From: Prochlorococcus marinus str. MIT 9301 | Lineage (GTDB): Bacteria > Cyanobacteriota > Cyanobacteriia > PCC-6307 > Cyanobiaceae | Length of the DNA: 64,000 bases | Direction of reading: 5' to 3' | NCBI RefSeq assembly: GCF_000015965.1 | Contig: NC_009091.1 | Span: 496,001 to 560,000 of the forward strand | Shown: in pieces, positions 46,625 through 57,560 of the stretch | Layout of the letters: each line of letters opens with the position of its first letter | Position numbering within the stretch: position 1 is the stretch's first letter | Position numbers and translations under genes: made by a program | Notes under the pieces: model-generated | Databases searched by the model: none | What the model was told of the DNA's origin: nothing | The model's input: the letters and a program-made list of their open reading frames with translations, nothing else

Positions 46625-47935
46625 ATGGCTAATATCTTTGAAGTGCCTAATCCAGGTAATGATCTTCTAGAAAAAGCTGATAAAGTTCGTTTGGCATCAA
46701 TAAAAATAAGTCAGACTGAAAATATAGATCGAATTAAAGCCTTAAATTTTATGGCTGATTGTCTAGAAAAAAATTCTAAAGAAATATTAGAGGCCAATAG
46801 TGCCGATTATTCAAGTGCAGAAAAAAAAGGTATTTCTAGGGCTTTACTTTCTAGATTAAAGCTTTCAAAAGCAAAATTAAATTCAGGAATTGAAGGAGTA
46901 AGAAAAGTTGGAGAATTGGCTGATCCTGTAAATCAAATTCAAATAAAAAGAGAGCTTTCAAATGGATTGATCTTAGAAAGAAAAACTGTGCCAATTGGAG
47001 TCTTAGGGGTTATTTTTGAATCAAGGCCAGATGCCGTGATGCAGATTAGTTCTTTAGCAATAAGATCAGGTAACGGAGTAATTCTAAAGGGCGGAAGTGA
47101 AGCCAATTTAACAAATACTTCAATAGTGAAAGCATTGCAAGAAGGTTTAGATGAATCGGGTCTAGATAAAAACGCAATATGTTTACTAACAAGCAGAAAA
47201 GATAGTATGGCGATGTTAAATCTTGAGAAATATATTAATTTAATAATTCCAAGAGGAAGCAATGAATTGGTTAAATTTATTCAGGAGAATACAAGAATTC
47301 CTGTACTAGGCCATGCTGATGGAATTTGTCACTTGTTTATAGATATTGAGGCCAATCTAGAGATGGCTTTATCAGTCGCTTTGGACAGCAAAATTCAATA
47401 TCCTGCAGCATGTAATGCTATCGAAACTTTATTAGTCCATAAAGATATCGCACCAGCTTTTTTAGAAAAAGCCATCCCTTTGTTTAATTCTAATGATGTT
47501 AAATTAATTGGAGATAGGAAATCAGTTGAATTAGGATTAGAACATGAGGCTAGTGCAGAAGATTGGCAAACTGAATATTTAGATTTAATTCTATCTATTA
47601 AAATTGTTGATGATCTTGATGAAGCAATCATACATATCCAAAAATATAGTTCAAAACATACAGATGGAATAATTACTGAAAATTTAAAGACTGCCAATAG
47701 ATTTATGAATGTAGTTGATAGTGCGGGTGTTTTTCATAATTGTTCTACAAGGTTTGCAGATGGATTTAGATATGGATTCGGTGCAGAAGTTGGGATATCA
47801 ACTCAAACTCTTCCACCAAGGGGACCTGTAGGTCTAGAAGGTTTGGTAACTTATAAATATTTTCTAAAAGGTGATGGGAATATAGTTGATGATTTTTCAT
47901 TAGGAAAAGCTATCTATACACATAAAGATCTTTAA
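46625..47935 (+). CDS. proA: Gamma-glutamyl phosphate reductase
   Basis: Second step of proline synthesis: NADPH reduction of glutamyl-5-phosphate to the semialdehyde. 436 residues of aldehyde dehydrogenase fold. ERKTVPIGVLGVIFESRPD is the typical N-terminal segment, the catalytic Cys is in YPAACNAIETLLVH (about 263), and HNCSTRFADGFRYGFGAEVGIS is highly conserved. The partner proB is not in the window. folB follows after 11 bases. Confidence 0.97.
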   Translation: MANIFEVPNPGNDLLEKADKVRLASIKISQTENIDRIKALNFMADCLEKNSKEILEANSADYSSAEKKGISRALLSRLKLSKAKLNSGIEGVRKVGELADPVNQIQIKRELSNGLILERKTVPIGVLGVIFESRPDAVMQISSLAIRSGNGVILKGGSEANLTNTSIVKALQEGLDESGLDKNAICLLTSRKDSMAMLNLEKYINLIIPRGSNELVKFIQENTRIPVLGHADGICHLFIDIEANLEMALSVALDSKIQYPAACNAIETLLVHKDIAPAFLEKAIPLFNSNDVKLIGDRKSVELGLEHEASAEDWQTEYLDLILSIKIVDDLDEAIIHIQKYSSKHTDGIITENLKTANRFMNVVDSAGVFHNCSTRFADGFRYGFGAEVGISTQTLPPRGPVGLEGLVTYKYFLKGDGNIVDDFSLGKAIYTHKDL

Positions 47936-47946
47936 AACTTTTAAAG

Positions 47947-48309
47947 ATGGAAACTTTTTTAAAAATTGAGAATATTAAACTTTGGGCTAGGGTTGGCGTT
48001 CTTGATGAAGAAAGGGAATTAGGGCAACTATTTATTTTAGATATATTTTTGTGGACTGATTTTGAAAATTGTACAGTAAATGATGATATAAAAAAAACAG
48101 TTGACTATTCAAAATTAGTTCAAATTTTAAAAGATCAATCAAAGAAAATATATTGTTTCACAATCGAAAAATATTCAAACTCAATTCTAGAAATCATTGA
48201 TAAGGAATTTAAGCTTTCTAAAATTAAAATTATTTTGACAAAATGTAATCCTCCAATCACAGGTTTCGATGGGAAAGTTTCAATAGAAAGAATTCTTGAA
48301 AATAATTAA
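47947..48309 (+). CDS. folB: Dihydroneopterin aldolase
   Basis: Folate pathway enzyme that splits dihydroneopterin into 6-hydroxymethyl-dihydropterin and glycolaldehyde. 120 residues with the T-fold signature LWARVGVLDEERELGQLFILDI, the VDYSKLV segment and the C-terminal KCNPPITGFDGKVSIE. The catalytic Lys and Glu positions are present. Its last 14 bases overlap the start of the lipase-like gene in another frame, which suggests coupled translation. It follows proA by 11 bases. Confidence 0.92.
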   Translation: METFLKIENIKLWARVGVLDEERELGQLFILDIFLWTDFENCTVNDDIKKTVDYSKLVQILKDQSKKIYCFTIEKYSNSILEIIDKEFKLSKIKIILTKCNPPITGFDGKVSIERILENN

Positions 48310-48907
48310 AGTATTGAAAAAAAGAAATCCAATTATATTGATTCATGGTCTTTGGAATACTTCAAGTATTTTTTCTTCTATTACGTCAAAGCTTGATGAT
48401 ATTGGCATAGAATATTTTGCCCCAACTCTTAAGCATTCATTTGGAATGACTTCAATTCTGGATTTAACTAATAAATTAAACGAATTAATTTTAGAGAAAT
48501 ATGGTTTAGAAAAAGAAATAGATATTTTAGGATTTTCTATGGGAGGAATAATTGGTAGGTACTGGCTTCAAAAATTTAATGGATGTAAAAGAACAAGGAG
48601 ATTAATATCTATAGGTTCCCCTCACAAAGGAACTTTGATGGCTCAATTAATACCTAAATACCCTTTTAGAGGAATATCAGAAATGAAAATAAATAGTAAG
48701 TTTTTAAGGGAGCTCGCAAATAATGATTTTTTACTTGATAATATTGAGTTTATAAATTTCTTTACTTATTGGGATATGATGGTTTTTCCTGGCTGGTGGA
48801 CAAATTTAAAATTTGGGAAAAAAATATCAGTAAAAGTTTATAAACATAGAAATCTGGTAAGAAACAAATCAGTCGTTGACAAAATAATCGATGAAATTAT
48901 TATGTAG
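48296..48907 (+). CDS. Lipase-like alpha/beta hydrolase
   Basis: A 203-residue alpha/beta hydrolase: PIILIHGLWNTSS (oxyanion turn, about residues 12-24), the nucleophile elbow ILGFSMGGIIGRYW (Ser about 81) and SIGSPHKGTLMAQL, resembling the EstA/lipase class 2 group. The start is TTG at 48296, inside the end of folB, and TTG 48314 is an alternative. No signal peptide is seen. The substrate may be a lipid or a small ester. The 3' end overlaps the convergent prlC stop by 8 bases. Confidence 0.83.
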   Translation: MKIIKVLKKRNPIILIHGLWNTSSIFSSITSKLDDIGIEYFAPTLKHSFGMTSILDLTNKLNELILEKYGLEKEIDILGFSMGGIIGRYWLQKFNGCKRTRRLISIGSPHKGTLMAQLIPKYPFRGISEMKINSKFLRELANNDFLLDNIEFINFFTYWDMMVFPGWWTNLKFGKKISVKVYKHRNLVRNKSVVDKIIDEIIM

Positions 48908-50987
48908 CTCCAGATAGACCCAAGTGTCTTATTAAAGAATCTGTTTGTGGCTCTCTTCCCCTAAATAATTTAAATATATCCAATGGAGGTAAGCTTCCAC
49001 CCAGACTAAGTATCGTATCTTTAAATTTCTTTCCTATTAATTTTAAATCTTCAGAGTTTTCTAAATCAGCCTCTTCAAACATTGAAAATGCATCAGCACT
49101 TAGAACTTCAGCCCATTTATATGAGTAATATCCTGCAGAATATCCTCCTGCAAATATATGACTAAAACAACAAAGAAATTGATCTTCTTGAATTGGTTCA
49201 ATAACAGTAGTTTGTTTCGAAATTTCTCTTCTTATTTCATCTGCTGTTTTACCTTCGTTTTTATCAATACTACTGTGTAATCTGAGGTCTGTTATTGCAA
49301 AATGTAGTTGTCTAAGAGTCGCCATTCCACAATTGAAAGTTCTATTCTTTAGGAGCTTCTCAAAATTTTCATCGGATAATTTTTCTCCTGTTTTATAGTG
49401 CTTAGCAATATTCAACAGTGTGTTTTTGTGGAAACACCAGTTTTCCATGAATTGACTTGGAAGTTCGACTGCATCCCATTCAACATTATTAATACCAGCT
49501 GCTTGAGGAAGATTTACAGTGGTAAGCATGTGTTGAAGACCATGACCAAATTCATGGAACAAAGTCTGAACTTCTTCAAAACTCATCAAACTCGGTTTAT
49601 CTTTTGATGGTGGAGTCTGATTACAAACGAGATAAGCTACAGGAAGGGTCTTTTTACCAATATTGTTTTTATTCAAACATTCATCCATCCAAGCCCCTCC
49701 TCTCTTTGATTCCGGCCTAGAGTATGGATCCAGGTAAAAAGATGCTATTTTCTTATCTTCTTTATTGAGGATATTAAAAAATAAAACGTCATCATTCCAA
49801 AGAGGCGCCTCATCAGTTGCCTCGACAACTTGAATTTCAAAAAGCTTTTCACTTAATTTAAATAAACCTTTCAAAACATCATTTAGTGGGAACCAAGGTC
49901 TCAAGGACTCTTGATCCAAATTGAGCTTTTCCTTTCTAAGAAGTTCTGACCAATAACTAATATCCCATGGCTCGATATTCTGTGATTCTGAAAACCCATT
50001 AGCTTTAGAAAACTTATTAAGGGTTTCTAATTCAATTTTTGCGGTTTTGAATGCTGGTTCTCTCAATTCTTCTAAAAGGTTTTCAACATTTTTAATTTCT
50101 TTCGCCATTTTCGTTGACAAACTTAGTTCTGCCCAACTTTTATAACCGAGAAGATTAGCTTGTTTAGTTCTAAGAGATAATATCTCTTCAATGATTGGAG
50201 AATTATTTTTTTCTCCTTGAGATGCCCTACTAACGAATGCCTTATATAGTTTCTCTCTAAGGTTACGGTCGGTGGCATATGTCATGTATGAAGTATAAGT
50301 TGGGATATCTAGACTTAATTTCCAAGGACCATTTTTGATATCGACTTCTTCATCTTTTTTTAAGTGGTTGTGTGCAGAAAATGCCATTAATTCAAGTACG
50401 CGTTCCGGAAGACCATCAACTTCAGATTTTTTATTTAATATTAAAAACCATTTATTAGTCGCATCGAGAACATTATTGCTGAAGTCTGTTGATAGTTTTC
50501 CAAGCTTTTCTGAAATTTTGTTGAATTCTTCTTGATCATTCTTTTGCAGTGAAATGCCTCTATGTTGCATCTCAAGAATTTCTTTATCTAAAATTCTGTT
50601 TTTAATTTGATCAAAGTTATTAGTCTCTTTAAGCTTGACTAAAGAATTGTAAATTATTTTACTTTGTCCGAATTTATTACTAAAGCTTATAATCTCTGGA
50701 AGAAATTTTGAATAAATTTCTCTCAGACTTTCAGAATTATTTACTGCATTTAGGTGGCTTATTACTCCCCAACTCCATCTAAGGATTTCATTGACTTCAT
50801 TTAAGGGATTTATTACATTTTCCCAACTTAAATCATTGTTAATCAAATAGTTAGATAAATTTTTCTCAATGTTTTCAAAATCTTCAGCTATCTTTTTTAG
50901 TACTTCTGGGAATTGTATACTTATGATTTCGGGAGTAAATTTTTTAAATTCTGGTAATTCTCCATATTTAAAAATCGAGGTATCCAT
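48900..50987 (-). CDS. prlC: Oligopeptidase A (M3 family)
   Basis: Cytosolic zinc metallopeptidase that clears peptides, including cleaved signal peptides. 695 residues. The zinc site is LFHEFGHGLQHML (HExxH at about 477-481) with the second Glu further on in NNVEWDAVELPSQF. It has the usual long helical domain to about 330. The C-terminal end is HLGLSG, typical. It is downstream of ndhD with a 13-base gap on the minus strand. Confidence 0.95.
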   Translation of the reverse strand: MDTSIFKYGELPEFKKFTPEIISIQFPEVLKKIAEDFENIEKNLSNYLINNDLSWENVINPLNEVNEILRWSWGVISHLNAVNNSESLREIYSKFLPEIISFSNKFGQSKIIYNSLVKLKETNNFDQIKNRILDKEILEMQHRGISLQKNDQEEFNKISEKLGKLSTDFSNNVLDATNKWFLILNKKSEVDGLPERVLELMAFSAHNHLKKDEEVDIKNGPWKLSLDIPTYTSYMTYATDRNLREKLYKAFVSRASQGEKNNSPIIEEILSLRTKQANLLGYKSWAELSLSTKMAKEIKNVENLLEELREPAFKTAKIELETLNKFSKANGFSESQNIEPWDISYWSELLRKEKLNLDQESLRPWFPLNDVLKGLFKLSEKLFEIQVVEATDEAPLWNDDVLFFNILNKEDKKIASFYLDPYSRPESKRGGAWMDECLNKNNIGKKTLPVAYLVCNQTPPSKDKPSLMSFEEVQTLFHEFGHGLQHMLTTVNLPQAAGINNVEWDAVELPSQFMENWCFHKNTLLNIAKHYKTGEKLSDENFEKLLKNRTFNCGMATLRQLHFAITDLRLHSSIDKNEGKTADEIRREISKQTTVIEPIQEDQFLCCFSHIFAGGYSAGYYSYKWAEVLSADAFSMFEEADLENSEDLKLIGKKFKDTILSLGGSLPPLDIFKLFRGREPQTDSLIRHLGLSGAT

Positions 50988-51000
50988 TTATTTAAGTAAT

Positions 51001-52542
51001 CTAATTAACTAAAGTTGGTATTAATCCAACCAACTTAGCTAAAGTGAGCTGCTGACTGAGAGCATTCGTTGAAGATTCGTATAAATTTATCGCGATTTTT
51101 GGCCAAAAACCTATAACCAAAGTAGGCAATAATAAGCTGAACCCAATCGTCAATTCTCTACCATTCATCTCTTTAACTGTAGCTAACGCAGGAATTCTAG
51201 GTCCAAAGAATACTCTTCTACACATTGATAGTAGGTATATTGGCGTTAGAACTAAACCTATGGCTGCAATAAGAATAGTGATCGATCTAAATATAGAACT
51301 GAAGCCTTCTTGGCTAGTGATTCCTAAAAATACGGTTATTTCACTTATAAATCCGCTCATCCCAGGAAGGGCTAGAGAGGCCAAAGAACTTGCCAAGAAA
51401 AAAGCAAATGTTATTGGCAAAACCTTTGCCAAACCGCCCATATTTGGTATCGAAAGAGTATTTGTTCTTTCATAGAATGAGCCCGTAACAAAAAACATAG
51501 CTGCAGCTATAAGTCCGTGACTAATCATTTGGAGCATTGCTCCGCTTATACCTAAAGCATCTACTGCTCCAATCCCTAATAGAACAAAACCCATATGACT
51601 AACAGAGCTACAAGCAATTCTCCTTTTAACATTATCTTGAGCAAATGCATTAAGAGCTCCATAAATTATATTAATGATTCCAAGAATAATAAGCGCAGGT
51701 GCAATTTGAAGATGTACTTCAGGTAGTATTTGAACATTGAATCTTAAGAGGGCATAACCTCCCATTTTTAAAAGTATTCCAGCTAGTAACATTGAAACTG
51801 GAGCATTAGCCTCACCATGTGCATCGGGTAACCAAGTATGTAATGGAAAGATAGGAAGTTTTACTCCAAAACCAATTAAAAATCCTAAATATGATAATAA
51901 AGCTAGGCTGCCCGTTACATGTTTATTGGTTATATCGGTAATATTTAAAGTAAAAGTATCACCACTCAAAGCAAGTGCTAAACCACTTATGAGTATTAAT
52001 AAAGAAGCTAAAGCTGTATAAAGAATAAATTTTGTGGCTGCATATAATTTCTTTTTCCCTCCCCAAATAGCAATAAGAAGATATACCGGAACCAACTCAA
52101 GTTCCCATGCTAAGAAAAATAATAGGAAGTCTTGAGAGAGGAAAACTAATGCTTGTGCTGAGGCTTGCACTAATAAAAGAGCAAAGTATAGATTAGATTT
52201 TTTCTTAATTTTCCAACTTGCCGCAGCTGATAAAAATGTAATTAACCCACTCAAAGCTACTAGAGGAGCAGATAACCCATCTACGCCAAGAGACCACTCT
52301 AAACCTATTGAGGGCAACCAAGAAGCTCTCTCTACAAGTTGTAAGGAGCTATCTGAAGTATTGAATTTTTGAAAAAGGACGCCAATTATTAATAAAAAAT
52401 CTATAAATAAAAAACTTAATGAGATATTTCTAGGGAGTGTATTATCTTCTCCTTCTTTCGAACTCAAGAAAGGCATTATTATTGCCCCAATTAAAGGCAG
52501 TAAAACAACAGATGATAGCCAGGGAAAAGATTCTAAATTCAT
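51001..52542 (-). CDS. ndhD: NDH-1 subunit 4 (NdhD)
   Basis: Proton-pumping antiporter-like membrane subunit of photosynthetic NDH-1. 513 residues, about 14 helices. [17 protein letters not shown] (about 147-163) carries the conserved pumping Glu. [31 protein letters not shown], here seen in parts LPDAHGEA and [12 protein letters not shown], holds the conserved His and Lys. Cyanobacteria often have several NdhD types (energy or CO2 uptake), and I cannot decide between them without an alignment. Confidence 0.94.
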   Translation of the reverse strand: MNLESFPWLSSVVLLPLIGAIIMPFLSSKEGEDNTLPRNISLSFLFIDFLLIIGVLFQKFNTSDSSLQLVERASWLPSIGLEWSLGVDGLSAPLVALSGLITFLSAAASWKIKKKSNLYFALLLVQASAQALVFLSQDFLLFFLAWELELVPVYLLIAIWGGKKKLYAATKFILYTALASLLILISGLALALSGDTFTLNITDITNKHVTGSLALLSYLGFLIGFGVKLPIFPLHTWLPDAHGEANAPVSMLLAGILLKMGGYALLRFNVQILPEVHLQIAPALIILGIINIIYGALNAFAQDNVKRRIACSSVSHMGFVLLGIGAVDALGISGAMLQMISHGLIAAAMFFVTGSFYERTNTLSIPNMGGLAKVLPITFAFFLASSLASLALPGMSGFISEITVFLGITSQEGFSSIFRSITILIAAIGLVLTPIYLLSMCRRVFFGPRIPALATVKEMNGRELTIGFSLLLPTLVIGFWPKIAINLYESSTNALSQQLTLAKLVGLIPTLVN

Positions 52543-52621
52543 TTATGGAATGAATAATTTTTTTATTCTAGTTGAAGTTGTACTAGCTTGAGACTATAAC
52601 ATTAAAAATGCCTAAGTAAAA

Positions 52622-53569
52622 CTACTTACCAGAGATAGTGCTAAATTGGCTGCCTGTAGTTTGAACGTTTAAGAATGGTGCTCTGCTAGCTACACCTGAC
52701 ATTTCCCATGCCTTAACCATGGCTTGACTGACGTTTTTACCATTTTCTTTTTTACACAAAGCTAAGATACTTGGTCCAGCTCCACTAATTGCGCATCCTA
52801 GAGCACCTGCATTTAGTGCGGCATCTTTGACTTCTAGTCCGCCTTTAATAAGTTTCCATCTATACGGTTCATGTAACTTATCAAACATTCCCTCTTTTAT
52901 GAGTTCCTCATTTCCTGTCTTTAATCCATTTAGTAACAAAGTGAGTGCCCCCATATTTGTCACTGCATCAGATATAGGTACATTCCTAGGCATAACCTTT
53001 CTTGCTTCACTTGTGCTTAGACGAATTGCAGGTATTGCTACAACAGCTTTAATTGAGTAGTGCCATTCACATCTAATGATTCTCCATCTTTGAGAAGAAG
53101 ACCTGGCTGTTAAACATAGCCCACCAAGCAGAGAGGGCACTACATTATCAGGATGACCTTCTATATCAATGGCAAGTTCAAGGAGTTTTTCTTTGGACAA
53201 CGGAGAGTTCATTATTGCATTTGCTCCGATTAGTCCAGCAACTATTGCTGTAGCACTACTACCAAGTCCGCGTGCAGGGGGCACTGCTAACTTAACCCTT
53301 GCTTCAAGTGCAAAAGGATCCATATTTGCGCTCTCCCACACTTTCTGAGCTGCTCTAAAAACTAAGTTTTCAGGTCCTCCTCTTAAATGATTACCATCTG
53401 TACTTTCCATTATTAAATCAAATCTATCTCCACCACCTTCAATTCTTGTAAAAATAAATTCATTATATAAATCTAATGCTGCTCCAAGACAATCGAATCC
53501 AGGCCCTAAATTGGCAGTTGTGGAAGGCACTGTTACCCTTATTTTTTTACCTACTTCAGGAATAGACAT
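52622..53569 (-). CDS. thrB: Homoserine kinase
   Basis: GHMP kinase that phosphorylates homoserine in threonine biosynthesis. 315 residues. The start VPSTTANLGPGFDCLGAALDLY, the ATP loop PPARGLGSSATAIVAG (about 96-111) and the C-terminal GCAISGAGPSILALC are family hallmarks. It follows glk by 9 bases on the minus strand, and the next gene ndhD starts after 79 bases. Confidence 0.97.
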   Translation of the reverse strand: MSIPEVGKKIRVTVPSTTANLGPGFDCLGAALDLYNEFIFTRIEGGGDRFDLIMESTDGNHLRGGPENLVFRAAQKVWESANMDPFALEARVKLAVPPARGLGSSATAIVAGLIGANAIMNSPLSKEKLLELAIDIEGHPDNVVPSLLGGLCLTARSSSQRWRIIRCEWHYSIKAVVAIPAIRLSTSEARKVMPRNVPISDAVTNMGALTLLLNGLKTGNEELIKEGMFDKLHEPYRWKLIKGGLEVKDAALNAGALGCAISGAGPSILALCKKENGKNVSQAMVKAWEMSGVASRAPFLNVQTTGSQFSTISGK

Positions 53570-53578
53570 TTTTTGTTT

Positions 53579-54613
53579 TTAAGTTTTTAAAAGCATTTTT
53601 GCTCTGCAGGCTGCACTAAAAAGTCCAAACTCTTCATCTAAAATTACTTTTATAGGTATTGTTTTAAGAATATCTTTTAATCTTCCCTTGTCGAAAAATT
53701 GTTTTAAAAATAAGTCTGATTTAAAGTTTTTGAAATGTTTTGACGCAGTTCCTCCAGAAATCCATAATCCACCAAAGCACAATTCTTGAAGAGCAACATC
53801 TCCCAATAATGAGGCATAAGCGCCTAACCAAATCCTCTCAACTTCAATCATTAGCTGATCACCTTCTTTAGAAAGATTACAAATTTTTTCAGGTAGTTCT
53901 TTTCTCGCAGCATCAAAAATTTTAATTTTTTTTAAATATTTTTGTAAAGGATGGTTTTGGGCATCAGGTTTGCTTAGCCTCCATTCGGCAATTCTTGATA
54001 AACCAGTGCCGCTAACAATTCTTTCACAAGATATCCTTTCAACTTTTAGGTAATTCTTAAGCCAAATTTTCAAATCCCATTCTAATTTTGACTTTGGGGA
54101 GTACTCTACATGACCACCTTCACTAGCTAAAACTTTTACCTTTTCCCCTGATATTATTCCTCTTGCAATCCCTAAGCCAGTCCCCGCTCCAACAATGACA
54201 TGCAAATCATTATTAGTATCTTCAGAATTGGATCCATTTTGGATAGTAGAATATTGATTTTTTTTTAAAAAAGGTATTCCATAAATTTGTACAGCGAAAT
54301 CATTTATTAGCTCGCAGTTTTTTAAATTAAATTTGTTCTGTAAATCATTTCCAGAAATATTCCATGACAAGTTAACGATTTTTGCGTTGTTTTTAGATAA
54401 AGGACCAGCTACAGCGAAACATGCAGAAGAAGGATGAGTAATATTCTTGCATTCTTTTTTGATAAAGTCTTCTAGGATTAATTCAAAAGAACCCCAATCA
54501 GACGATATATATTTCTTTTTAAATATTAACTTAGGCGGATTATTATTTATTTCTTTTTTGAAAATTCCTAATAGAACCTTTGTACCTCCTAAATCACAAG
54601 CAAGAAAATTCAT
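53579..54613 (-). CDS. glk: Glucokinase
   Basis: ATP-dependent glucose kinase (Glk family, 344 residues). ACDLGGTKVLLGIF at residues 5-18 is the phosphate-1 loop. CFAVAGPL, NDFAVQIYGIP and the VIVGAGTGLGIARG segment with the adenosine/phosphate contacts follow. The acidic motif GGHVEYSPKS holds glucose-binding residues. It lies 10 bases after thrS, upstream of thrB on the same strand. In this lineage it may serve glucose uptake or glycogen breakdown. Confidence 0.92.
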   Translation of the reverse strand: MNFLACDLGGTKVLLGIFKKEINNNPPKLIFKKKYISSDWGSFELILEDFIKKECKNITHPSSACFAVAGPLSKNNAKIVNLSWNISGNDLQNKFNLKNCELINDFAVQIYGIPFLKKNQYSTIQNGSNSEDTNNDLHVIVGAGTGLGIARGIISGEKVKVLASEGGHVEYSPKSKLEWDLKIWLKNYLKVERISCERIVSGTGLSRIAEWRLSKPDAQNHPLQKYLKKIKIFDAARKELPEKICNLSKEGDQLMIEVERIWLGAYASLLGDVALQELCFGGLWISGGTASKHFKNFKSDLFLKQFFDKGRLKDILKTIPIKVILDEEFGLFSAACRAKMLLKT

Positions 54614-54623
54614 ATATAAGAAA

Positions 54624-56540
54624 TTATTCTGTTCTCCCTTTTTTTTCTATTAATTCATCCATTAATTTGAAAAGATTTGGTAAATTGAAAATTCCTAAAT
54701 TTTTTCCATTCAAAGCTCTTAAGGCGACTGAATCAATTTCCTCTTCTTTATCACCAATAACTGCAATTAAAGGAACTCTGCCAAGAGTTGCCTCTCGTAT
54801 TTTATATCCTATTTTTTCATTCCTAATATCAACTTTTGATCTATAACCATTATTATTTATTAATTCATTAAACTTTAAACATTTTTCAATATTTCTATCA
54901 GTAATGCTTAACAAAATTATTTGATATGGCGCAAGCCAAATTGGGAATTTTGCCTCATATTGTTCAATTAAGATTCCTATAAATCTTTCAAAGGATCCTA
55001 AAATTGCTCTATGCAGCATAACTGGATTTCTTTTTTCATTGTCTATATCTACATAAGTTGCATCTAATCTAATAGGCATTGAGAAATCAACCTGGATAGT
55101 TCCGCATTGCCAAACTCTACTAAGACAATCCTTTAACGAGAATTCTATTTTTGGACCATAAAAAGCACCTTCTCCAGGTTGTAGTTCCCATTTAAGATTC
55201 TTATTATCGAGCGCTTTAGTAAGAGCCTCTTCTGATTTATCCCAAATATCTTCACTACCTACCCTTTTTTCAGGACGTGTTGATAATTTTATAATGATTT
55301 CATCAAAACCAAAAGTTTTATAAACTTCGAAAACAAGATCTATGAAGGTAGATACCTCTTCTTGAATTTGCTCTTCTGTACAGAATATGTGTGCATCATC
55401 TTGAGTAAAGTTTCTTACTCTCATCAAACCATGTAGTGCACCTGAGGGCTCGTTTCTGTGACAAGAACCAAATTCAGCAAGACGAATTGGTAAATCTTTA
55501 TAACTTTTTAAACCTTGATTAAATACTTGAATATGGCATGGACAATTCATTGGTTTAATCGCATATGTTCGATTTTCTGATGCAGTAGTGAACATATCGT
55601 CTCTAAATTTCTCCCAATGACCGGATTTTTCCCAAAGAGATTTATCAACAGCTTGTGGGGTTTTGATTTCTAAATAATCATTTTTTTTGAGTATTTCTCT
55701 TATGTACTTTTCAAGTACTTGGTAGATTGTCCATCCATTTGGATGCCAAAAAATCATTCCTGGAGATTCTTCTTGTATGTGAAATAGTGAATGTTTTTTA
55801 CCAAGTTTTCTGTGATCTCTTTTTTCCGCTTCTTCAATTCTTGTTAAATAATCTTTGAGTTCTTTTTCTTTTGCCCATGCAGTTCCATATATTCTCTGTA
55901 ATGATTCATTCTCACTATTACCTCTCCAATATGAACCTGATAATTTAAGTAATTTAAAGTGTCTCAAATGTCTAGTGTTAGGAACGTGAGGCCCTCTACA
56001 CATGTCGATGTATTCTTCGTGCTTGTATAAATTGATGAGACCTTCTTCAGGAATTTCTTCAATTATTCTTAATTTAAAAGTCTCATCTCTTTCTTTAAAA
56101 GTTTTAATTGCCTCTTCTTTAGAAACTTGTAAAATTTCAACGTCATAGTTTGTTTTTATTAATTTATTAATTCTATTTTCGATTTTTATTAAATCTTCAG
56201 GAGTAAATCTGTATTCAGAGAAAATATCGTAATAAAAACCATCTTCGATTACAGGCCCAATCGCCATTTTTATATCAGAGTAAATTTGTTTAACTGCATG
56301 ACCAATAAGGTGAGCGAAAGAATGCCTTATTATTTCAATTCCTTCTTTATCTTTTGATGTGATGATTACAACTTTGGAATCTTTATTTATAGGAATTGTT
56401 GCATCAAGAAGAACATCATTTACTCTTCCAGCAATTGTTGCTTTAGCTAATCCAGCGCCTATACTCTGGGCAATTTCTAAAATAGTTACAGATTTTTCGA
56501 AAACCTTCTTTGAACCATCAGGCAAGGTAATTATTGGCAT
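54624..56540 (-). CDS. thrS: Threonyl-tRNA synthetase
   Basis: Class II synthetase, 638 residues. TGS-type N-terminal domain (1-60, [14 protein letters not shown]), editing domain (about 65-225, with [13 protein letters not shown] and the [12 protein letters not shown] cysteine/histidine site), catalytic core with zinc-binding MNCPCH (Cys at about 333) and motif 2 [17 protein letters not shown], and the anticodon-binding domain (after about 540). All elements present. It follows trpS by 3 bases on the minus strand. Confidence 0.98.
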   Translation of the reverse strand: MPIITLPDGSKKVFEKSVTILEIAQSIGAGLAKATIAGRVNDVLLDATIPINKDSKVVIITSKDKEGIEIIRHSFAHLIGHAVKQIYSDIKMAIGPVIEDGFYYDIFSEYRFTPEDLIKIENRINKLIKTNYDVEILQVSKEEAIKTFKERDETFKLRIIEEIPEEGLINLYKHEEYIDMCRGPHVPNTRHLRHFKLLKLSGSYWRGNSENESLQRIYGTAWAKEKELKDYLTRIEEAEKRDHRKLGKKHSLFHIQEESPGMIFWHPNGWTIYQVLEKYIREILKKNDYLEIKTPQAVDKSLWEKSGHWEKFRDDMFTTASENRTYAIKPMNCPCHIQVFNQGLKSYKDLPIRLAEFGSCHRNEPSGALHGLMRVRNFTQDDAHIFCTEEQIQEEVSTFIDLVFEVYKTFGFDEIIIKLSTRPEKRVGSEDIWDKSEEALTKALDNKNLKWELQPGEGAFYGPKIEFSLKDCLSRVWQCGTIQVDFSMPIRLDATYVDIDNEKRNPVMLHRAILGSFERFIGILIEQYEAKFPIWLAPYQIILLSITDRNIEKCLKFNELINNNGYRSKVDIRNEKIGYKIREATLGRVPLIAVIGDKEEEIDSVALRALNGKNLGIFNLPNLFKLMDELIEKKGRTE

Positions 56541-56543
56541 AAT

Positions 56544-57560
56544 TTATTTCTCCATTTCAAAAAATCCCAATTTTGATTTAACTCTTTTTAAAGTCTGATT
56601 CGCTAAATCTTCAGCTTTTTCCTTCCCTTCATTAAGGATTTTACTTAGTTGATAGGGATCATTCATTAATAATTTATATTTTTTCTGAATAGGTTCTAGT
56701 GATTCAATAAGTTGTTCGGTAATTAATTTTTTAAATGTCCCCCATCCAGTCTCTAAGAATTCATTTTCACATTGAGAAATTTCTTTGCCAGACAATATTG
56801 AATAAATCATCATAAGATTTTTAGATTCTGGTCTCTCAGGGTTGTTAAATTCAATTCCAATAGAACTATCACTTTTTGCTCTTTTGATTTTTTTTGTGAT
56901 TATTTCAGGAGGATCTAATAAGTTAATGCGACTGCCCTCATTAGGATCACTTTTACTCATCTTTTTTGAACCATCAATTAAACTCATTATTTTTGAACCA
57001 TTCTTCATGATGATTGGTTGAGGGATCTTTAAAATATTTTTATCCTTACTAAATCTGGCATTAATTCTCTGTTGTGCAATATCTCTCGCAAGTTCAAGAT
57101 GTTGTTTTTGATCCTCACCTACTGGTACGAAGTCAGCATCATAAAGAAGGATGTCTGCAGCCATAAGTATTGGATAGTCAAATAATCCAATAGATACATT
57201 ATTACCTTGTTGTATGGATTTTTCTTTAAATTGAATCATTCTTTCCATCCAATTTATTGGGGTCATGCAATTTAATATCCAACAAAGTTCTGAATGCGCT
57301 GAAATCTGACTTTGGACAAAAATTGAGCATATATTGGGATCTATCCCACAAGCGACGTATAAAGCCGCTGTAGAGAAAGTGTTTTTAGATAATTCTTTGG
57401 GATTATATGAGGCTGTTATTGCGTGCAAATCAACTACACATAGAAATGTTTCATATTGCTCTTGAAGCGTAACCCAATTATTTATGGCCCCAAGCCAATT
57501 CCCAATATGTAAATCACCAGTTGGTTGAACTCCCGAAAGAATTCTTTTTTTATTTGCCAT
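56544..57560 (-). CDS. trpS: Tryptophanyl-tRNA synthetase
   Basis: Class I synthetase, 338 residues. GVQPTGDLHIGNWLGAI (HIGH-like motif at about 18-21) and KMSKSDPNEGS (about 199-209) form the ATP site, and the intermediate DYPILMAADILLYDADFVPVGEDQKQH segment, seen in parts ADILLYDADFVPVG, is standard. Its start overlaps the end of the Arg/Gly-rich gene by 11 bases on the minus strand, so the two are co-transcribed. Confidence 0.97.
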   Translation of the reverse strand: MANKKRILSGVQPTGDLHIGNWLGAINNWVTLQEQYETFLCVVDLHAITASYNPKELSKNTFSTAALYVACGIDPNICSIFVQSQISAHSELCWILNCMTPINWMERMIQFKEKSIQQGNNVSIGLFDYPILMAADILLYDADFVPVGEDQKQHLELARDIAQQRINARFSKDKNILKIPQPIIMKNGSKIMSLIDGSKKMSKSDPNEGSRINLLDPPEIITKKIKRAKSDSSIGIEFNNPERPESKNLMMIYSILSGKEISQCENEFLETGWGTFKKLITEQLIESLEPIQKKYKLLMNDPYQLSKILNEGKEKAEDLANQTLKRVKSKLGFFEMEK